This document shows, in pieces, positions 28,401-37,400 of a stretch of 64,000 nt of DNA; the stretch's first letter is position 1; every line of letters begins with the position of its first letter. The stretch is from Branchiostoma belcheri. Its lineage: Eukaryota > Chordata > Leptocardii > Amphioxiformes > Branchiostomatidae. The notes under the pieces are model-generated. The model was not told where the DNA came from. It did not search any database and was given only the letters and a program-made list of their open reading frames with translations. The translations under genes and the position numbers were made by a program. The stretch is taken from positions 251,727 through 315,726 of the forward strand of contig NW_017804587.1 in NCBI RefSeq assembly GCF_001625305.1, written 5' to 3'.

Positions 28401-31400
28401 GTGTGTCATGTAACGATTTGGTTATCTTCGATTAGAATAGCTTACAGACAGCCGAAATGCCCCCGGCCACATGTGAACAACTAATGTTATCATAGTGATA
28501 AGGTCTGGACCAGACAGCCCTGAACTGAGTCATTTGTCATCTCAGTATCTGTATCTGTCACACAGACGGAGGCTGGTATTCCTTCTTCTCAAATGCCATA
28601 CTCTACACTTGTACATACTCCCCTACCCAGACTTTCCATGTAAAATTACATTGCCCACATACAACTTCATTGCATATAACTATTAAATGGCTTTTAAAAG
28701 TATGGACATTGTAGCCTGGGTACCATCCGGATTTTCGCTACGCAACGCTCGAAAAGCTCGAAAATCCGGATGGTACCCAGGCTATGGACATTGTGGATGC
28801 AGCCTTTTTTAAAACTTTTTATGCGAGGCCGAGAAGTAACTTTCCACAAACCAAAGAGGTTCCATTCAAATACGTATCTCCACCGGACCAAGGCAATAAA
28901 TTATAACAACGCAGGTCGAAAATAGCAGCTAGGAGTTGGGCTATCATAAAGTTCATTAGCCATACCCCATGCACTGTTTTGGTCTTACTTTTCGTAATGT
29001 AAGTTATGGCCTGGTGAAGGCTCCTCGTGGAGGCTAGTGGTATCAGGTTATGATAATAATCGGATGTGAGGTGGGTGTGTCGGTAATACTGATCACCGGC
29101 TTTCCGGGATCCTGACCTGCCTTCCTTCGGTCGTCTTAGAAGCCCCGCCACTAAGCTGATTTTTCTTAGCCTGTACCAGCCTTCAGGAACGACTAGAACG
29201 AGTATGATAGTTAGGGAAGTTGGTCCGCTAAAGGAGTCAGTTTGCCGCTTCTGAAGCCTGGTAGAGGCTAATTTTTTCACCGAGACCGATTGGTTGCACA
29301 AACCCCGACTGACACCCTAGTCTGGTATCCAACCCTGTTTTATTTGCCGAGTCTCTTGCGCCTTCTCCGCAAGTACTAAAAGACGAAACAGGCTCGGCAG
29401 CTGAAATATGTCTGGAGTGGACACCAGAGTACCGACACCCGCGGTACAGGTGAGACAGACGCGCAGCTTCTGGGGCGGTTCAAGGACCGGGCGACCCCAG
29501 GCCAGGGGCTGGCTGACCTGTTTCTGTCAGGACGAGGTTCTTCATCCCTAACATCTAACATTTGGCGGCCTGTACCCAACACATCAACACATGCAAGCCA
29601 AAGTGGCTACACCGAAAGGCAATTGGACAAGTAGACAATATTAGCACAGTCGTGAAAGAATGAGAGAGGGAATATTTCTAATTTATGATATCGTCTTGCT
29701 GATGTGTCGTTTGGGATAATTTACAACAACGTTATTGTGAGTCCGCCCGGTGATACTAAAATGTAAAACAAAGATTTTGTCGATGAAGGTTAGACTTAGA
29801 CATCCAGGTAATGAGATATACACAACTACATCCAGGTATTAAAATGAGATACAGTCACTGCCGAAAAGAAGTGGGTACTACTTGTAACGTCTGTAACATA
29901 GTTTTCAAAACCTTATGTAAAGCAAAGGTACGAATAGATTTTTAGAGACAGCACAAGCACTGCTGACAACAGAGTTGCAACACGACGGAGATATTTTCCA
30001 GGCGCGTCCGCCCAGCACACGCCCGAACTGTGTTCGAAAATTACCAGACGATTAGCGGCCTGGTCGGCCCGGAGGCCTGGGACAAGTCGCGGCGACTTTC
30101 ATCCCCCGTGAGCCCGGCTCCTATCGGCACATCGGCCGTGGCCGCCCGACCCCCCAGGCACACCGGTGGTTTACATCAGGGCAGGGTCTGTCCTAATCAA
30201 CTCCGCAGAGACGCACCAGGGGCTGCCCCAATCAGCGCGAACTCCGCGGAGCGGATCTGGTTACGTGTTTCTGTTGACCAAGGCGTATGTCACAGTCAAG
30301 CTGCCATGTCTCAACACTGTACTGAGACTAGACTACTGGACCTGACACATGACATACACACGACTTACATGTCCTACAAGAAAGAACCTCGACTTGTACT
30401 GCTTAGCCTGGTTACCGTTTTCCACGGGCCGGATAGAGGGGTGTTTAACCGGCCTCATTTCTTCTACATCTAACCATGATCAACCATATGCTTTTCCTGA
30501 CATGCTATTAAAACTTTCCACTTCCAGTCAGCCTAATTGCCATCCTGTAGACAGTGTAGGATCATGAAGTACAGCTAATAGAAACCGACCTATGGGTGCT
30601 GTAAAATAGAAGTAGAAGGCTGGCGGAACAACTTAATGATCCACCTTCTTCAGGTACAGTATACAGTAACCACACATGATTGATTATCTATAAGCAAATA
30701 TTTTGGGAGGCATAAGTTCGTGAGGTTTGCCCCGTTTTTCTAACGCCCTAGAACGTAACGGCCTTCCATGTTGAAGTTTCAGGTTGGACAATGTCTTCGC
30801 CAGCCGCTAGCAAGACCACACAACAAGAGACAAATTTCGGCATACACAGCAACAGTTCGGCCTGCGCCAGGCCTTGCCTTTTTCCACATGGTAGATCACT
30901 AATACCAGGTGAGCGCGGTTTCCTCATTGAACTAATTAGATAGTCTGAGGACCAGACGAATTTCCGGAACATCCTGCCATTCCCCTTGTTCTGTGGTTAG
31001 CTGTGGCGACTTCCCAAATTTCGTCTACGAGGTCTGATGTACGATTGTTAGAGTTCCTTCCCCACTTCAAACGTGGTTGAGAAAACATCGTAAACGTTCC
31101 GGATATTGCAAATCGCCCCAAATTATCCCGTTATTGGTGCCGCAAGGTTACCCTAACGGTGGGATGTTTGGACAGGCCAGAGTCAGAGCCAGTGATTAGC
31201 GGCATGAACAAGCTTCAGTCGCCGCCAAAGGGCCATATATAAGTGGCTAATGACTGGACGAGAGAAACAGACCAGTACATGGAGTTTATGTAATCTCCAA
31301 GCAGATTCTCTGCTGGGGCAAGGGGGGCCTATATTGGCTACTCTCCAAGCAGAGGTTGTGGGGGCATGAATAGCTTTTTATATATGGCTGTGTTTTTGTC

Positions 31401-34400
31401 GCTACCCCGTCGGTGGCCGGCGACTTTCTCTGGCTAATGAATACTGTCTTGCCACCGATAGGGATCTGCTTGGAGATTATATATTGGCCTCCTTTAATCA
31501 TTGGCCGCCTCACGAATTGAATACTGCCTGGTCAATTTGATACTGTCTTGCCGATTTAATACTGTACTGTAATGCAGCCACCTAAATATCTGCTTTGAGA
31601 TAAGAGTTTACGTAGAAGTAGCCTCTATCAGGCTTTGGGAGGCGGCTGGAAAGAGTAGAAATCGGTCAAATAGAGAGATAACATGCCAGGGTAGTTCGGT
31701 TGCGGCAAAATGTGGGTGCAGCAAAATGTTTTCTCCCAGCAGACAAACTCCCCTGGCATGTCATCTCACTATTTGGCCGATTTCTACTCTTTCCAGCCGC
31801 CTCCCGAAGCCTGGTAGAGACTAATGTAGAAGGGCTCAGCCAGCAATCTCATAAACATTACAGCGGATCCGGGCGAGGTGAAACAAACGAGCCGCCGAAC
31901 GCTGATGAAGAGGGAGAATCCTCCATCGGGACAAGGACTAACCTGAGCAAACCTGGACTTGATGGACTAATCAATACGTTTGGACCAACCCTGTTTGACA
32001 AAACACACCTGTTACTGTACTAGGAAGACAGAACACTAGGTTTGCTTACGTGTGTGGTACAGGGTGCATTCGTATTACATGTGCTGTAACAATGTTTTAG
32101 CTCTATATTGAAGGAGTTTCCAACCTCGTAATTTTTTTACGACGTTGGAAACTCCTCCGATAGAGCTAAAACATAAGTCAATACTCCTCCAAGATAGAGC
32201 TAAACATACATTGTTACAGGCTCGCCACATTGCACAGAGATGTGTATGTTTAGCTACTGTGTACCGCCTTTTTACATTGTTGCCCGTTGTCGGTTGTCTA
32301 GGTGGTATCGCTGAATGAGACCACACCTTGATCCTTGACGAATCATTAGGGGCGCCACCGTAAAGTTCAAAGCTCTCCATTCCCGACGGAGTGTGTGGAT
32401 TCTGCGCAACCTGGACTGCCAATGGAATGGACTGCCAATGGTAAAACCTGGTCCGAGTGCATTGTCAGAGCCTGCTCTAGTTAGCCTGGGTTCCAGACCC
32501 ATAGCACACTGGACACAAATATCTCAGTGAGCCTGCTCACTGAGATATTTGTGTCCAGTGACCCATAGCACACTGGACACAAATATCTCAGTGAGCCTGG
32601 CTCACTGAGATATTTGTGTCCAGTGTGCTATGGGTCTGGAACCCAGGCTAGCTCTAGTAGGACGTAATGTCAGACTGCAGCCAAGCCTGGAGTCTGTAGT
32701 CACCTTGGAGACAGGTTGGCCCTGGAGCCGAGAAGCCCACCCTGGCAACAGTCTGGCACCCAGGCTAGCCACCGTGGGCTAGCATGTTGGCTTACCACTA
32801 ATAAATATCAGCTGAGGAGACAGCCTGTATTTTATACTGGCCCTGGAAATAGTCTGGCACCCAGGCTAAGGATGCCATCGCCCTCTCGCCGTCTGTTCGG
32901 TTCAGGTCAATGCAATGTTGTTTGGACCCTTTGATAATACAGTAACAACATTATAGGACAAATAACAAAAACTAGGGGATGATCAAAGGTCCCAGGACAA
33001 CAAACAAAACAGTGTACGGGCATTACGTATGGCCCTTCTCCAATCCCAAAAGAAGGAAAGTTTGCCGTGACATAGTTCCCAACACTTTAGGAAGAGCTAT
33101 GACGTATGACGACCACCGGAAGTCCTTGCCCTGTTCCACAGTCGTCATGATCAGTAGTTCTGATACCTGATAGGTATCTTTATCCGGTCCGAGAGCGTCA
33201 CTAAACCGTGGTCAAGTGATCACACTACATACATCAACTAAGCAGAGCAGTCGTGTGGCACATATTTGTGTGAGAAACGTTTGTAGAAGTTTTCATCTCT
33301 CAACACATAAGCAAACTTCTCGTGCAGGACCTGCATGGACTAGCCTCTACCGAGGTTCAGAACCAGACAAACAGACAGATAACATAACAGGGGAATTGGT
33401 CCGCTAGAGCAGTACAGTTTGCCGCTCCCGAGGCATTTCATATGTCTACTTTGGCCAATTTCTACTCTTCCCACCCACCTCTGAAGCCTGGTGGAGGCTA
33501 CATGTATACATCTATCTTTCAGGTCGTTATTGTTGACCGCGTGACCTTGAAGAAGGTCAGACAAAAATGGCGGTAGATAATCTGGAGCAGTGGGGGACTA
33601 TTCCGAGACCGATCGATCGGGATGGCCCGGGAATAGCACTGAAGTAAAGGTTACCGCGCCATAAGTTGGGCTGGACCGTAAAGCTAGGGAGGCAGGACAC
33701 GGTCAACTGTTTGTTTCTCGTCACCGCCTCCTGAAATAGTGAATCTCTAGTTTGGCATGCTGATGTCTCCTGATCATTTTGACTATAGCTTGCGCCAAAT
33801 CCCTTATTCTTGGGAGTATCGTAGTCCATTTCTGAAGTACTAGTGTTTTATCAGCTTTATCTTATACTAGTAATTTGTCACTATTTCAACTCATCGCCTT
33901 TTCGTCTTAGCCTTTTAGCTTCTTGTTTATAAACTACCTAGGAAGGGGACACTACTGCGGGAGTTGTAACCATTGAACCCTTTTGTATTTCCTATTTCGT
34001 ATTTTGCTGTAAGAGGTTACTCTTCTATGATTTTATCAGTGTGTGTGTACCGGTTACAAGAATTTTCCATATGATCATTATCATTACCCCTCCGACCTTA
34101 CCAACTGTACCCTACCCGGCCGTACCTAAAGTAACTGTGACCGACGCCGTGCGGACGACATTGATCACTGTCACCTCCCTCAGCGGGTCGTCATGGTAAC
34201 ACACTGGGTCCCAGATGGCGGGAGGAATTGCCTAATCCCGCGGAAAGATGGGAGCGGGGTTGGGCTTCTGACGGAATGTTCATTGTCGCGTATATCTTCA
34301 TAGGGGTCTTCATAGTCATGTATTCAAACATGGCACTAGTATTCACGAAACATACACACTATACAGCTCAACCTAATGCCTCAGTAGATATTGATGGCTA

Positions 34401-37400
34401 TATATTAGCCCCTGCCAAGCTTCGGAAGGGGCTGGAAAGGGGCCAAATAGACAGATAACACTACCAGGGGAGTTGGAGGAGTACAGTGTGCCACTCCGTA
34501 TCCTAGGATGGCAGACCCATAACTTTGGGCCTAGTGTACTATGTATGGGTCTGGCATCCAAGCTAAAGCCTGGTAAAGGCTACAAATTTGCCCCATGAAT
34601 GAGAAGAGCCTGATCTGCCTGAGGATTATGTCTAATCCGGCCTGTTGAATGACGGCGTAAAGAAGACTTGCTAGATAATCCATTTGGAAGGACTCACGGA
34701 GTGGAACATATTTCTTACAAATTGGCTTTCATTAAAAGTCGACAATAATTAATAGCGTGCAATGGCATTTCTTTCACTTTTCTGGGCGACAGTTTTTGAT
34801 TACAGTTTGAGAGCATCATGATGGTGTTTGTTTCTGTTATCTGGTCTGATTTTACGGGCAGGATTCCCGATAAATGCCGGAGGACTGATCGTGTAATTCC
34901 CAGGAAACACTGTCATCCTCACGGGACCTGACCAGAGCGCAAAAATGTCGCCATGCCGAGAGTAAGTCGTCCAGAGTTTCAAACACTTATGGAAAACGAC
35001 GTGTCGTTTATATAAAGGCGTCTAAGCATTTTTGCCATAGTGCACAATATAGGCTACAATATCGCTAAACAGTAAAACAAATTTCCAACGAAAATTATAT
35101 CTCGCGACGTTTTCTGTGTCAAAGCATGTAATACAAGTAAAAAGAGTCAGCAACTGGCTACGTCGTTTGGTGTCAAATATAGTAGCTTTGACCTAGCTAA
35201 AAACTAAAGGAGACGTTTTCGGCCAAACACCAAAAGAGCCAATAAGGCCATGAACGTGCACTGTACGTAAGGAAATCTGATCCATCTTGTCCTAAACTGG
35301 ACGGCCGGTGTAGGAACAAGAATGTACTTATGTAGCCTCGAGCGCGAGTAGCAAACTGTACTCCTTCGGCGGACAAACTCCCCTGGCATGTTATCTGTCT
35401 AATTGGCCAATTTCAACCCTTTGTAGCCGCTTCTGAAGCCTGGTACAGGCTAAAAGAGTGTAGAGCGATTAGCCTCCGTAGCAGGCTTATAGAACTGCAT
35501 GGGGGTTTGGTGGTCTTCGGCTGTTTTCTGATCTAGCCCAGTTCTAAAAATGGGGGTAATTCAACCAGGCCGGCTATGTTGTCTATATGCAATCAGAAAA
35601 TAGCACGTAAAAGCTCCCAAAGACCATGAAGACCCCCAAAACCCTCAGTTTTTGGCATGCTATGGAGGCTATGTACGGATGACATCTGCCCGCTCGGGAA
35701 GAACAGCCAGGGCTAAATCCTGCTGACAGATGATGGATCAGCATTTCTGGAGAGGTCGTCCCCCCACAGTCCGTCCCCTTGGTATAACCTTGCAAGCTTG
35801 CGAGGCAAGACGGCACACTTCAGACCAAGCACATTTATATTCAGGAGAAACATCATGATTCATAAACATGGACATAGATAAATCAGGTTGAAATGGTTCT
35901 CTGTCAAGAAAAATGAGCCCCCCGTTCCGATCTCACACCGACCGTTCTCCCACCTGTGGCGCGGGTAACACGACCCCACCACCAGAAACTCAAAACAGAC
36001 GACACCTTCCCTTGTCCACGGAACGGTGACTTCTTTATGATTCTATGAATCCTAATCTCCAAGCAGATCTTTTGGTGGTCTACAATACAGTATCAAATTG
36101 GCAAGACGGTATCAAAATTGCAAGGCAGTGTCCAAAAGAATGCGAGATAAAAATGACTAAAGTAACCTCTGATTGGAGAGTACATGTACATGAATCCCAC
36201 TTCAAGTGATCCTAACTCCGAGAAACAGAAGTTCGGCAGTGGGACTTCGGAAAGCGATCCCCCTGACTTCTCTAGGCGTCCGAGTGTAACAGAAGCCTAT
36301 TTATTGAAGCGAAGAAGAAGAAACGACTGTTGCTGTTTTCGGTGACGCTTGAAGGAATACACAAACAGTATTCAACACTACTAGCTAACGGTGTCAAAAC
36401 AATTCACCCATAGATAAAGTGTCATAAGCCCTACCACATGCTAACACCAACTTGCTAACACCAACAGTCGAATCTGCTTTCTGACACTTGGTGAAATAAA
36501 TACTTAACCATAGTTAACCAAATTTTTACGTTTAAGTTTAAACTTGTACCGAAGTAACATCTTTGTATAAGTACCTCTCTTCAATGCTTCAACATACATG
36601 TGTTGTTGATCCTAAAGAGGTGTCATTTCGCGGTCTTCCTTTACAAAAACAGTTCGCCACAGGAGGACAAAAATATAAACAAACCTGACCCAAAAAGCAT
36701 AAAATCCATCCACGCTTGAAAGACATCCTCCAGGACTGACAGAAGTGTCTGCTAGTCGCGTGGGAACGAAAGACACTAGCGTGGTTCTGATATTTTATAA
36801 CAGTTTAAAACTACAGTTATGAAAGAAGTTATGAAGCCCCATAAATTATTGCCTTCTTGGGGAAGTAGGCTCTCGTTCCCAGCACTGTGTCTCCCTAGCT
36901 ACAAACATCGTAAAGAAAAGTTTGTTTTTCAAGACTTTAAAAGTCGACCCCTGTTTTACCACTGCATCTGGCTTTCTCACAAATGTCAGTCACGTATACG
37001 ACCTCTTTGTTCTATACCTGTCGTATCTCTTACGCGTTACGACGACTAATTTATAAACTAGAGTAGAAAGTTTCGCCACGTGTTGGCTGGTCCCTAGCCG
37101 TGCCACACATACCACAGCTGGAGCGGTGTGACCTAGCCTCTACCAGGCACCGCGGATCACTGGAAAAATAGTAGAAATTGGCCGAAATAAAGGGATAGTA
37201 TACCAGAGAAGATCCCGGGCCATAGAAGATCCAATTTGCGACCCACGGGTATATCTTCTTTGGTATACTATTCCTTTATTTCGGCCAATTTCTACTATTT
37301 TTCAGCGCTTCGCGGTGCCTGGTAGAGGCTAGCTGTGAGCGGGAAATCCCTGCCCGCCGCGTGTTTTCCGTGTGTGGACCGACACGCCGTACTCCGGGGG

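Noticed and set aside
28819..29301. 160-residue ORF on the minus strand
   Set aside because: Includes a family A hairpin element (29167-29270) and shows no domain.
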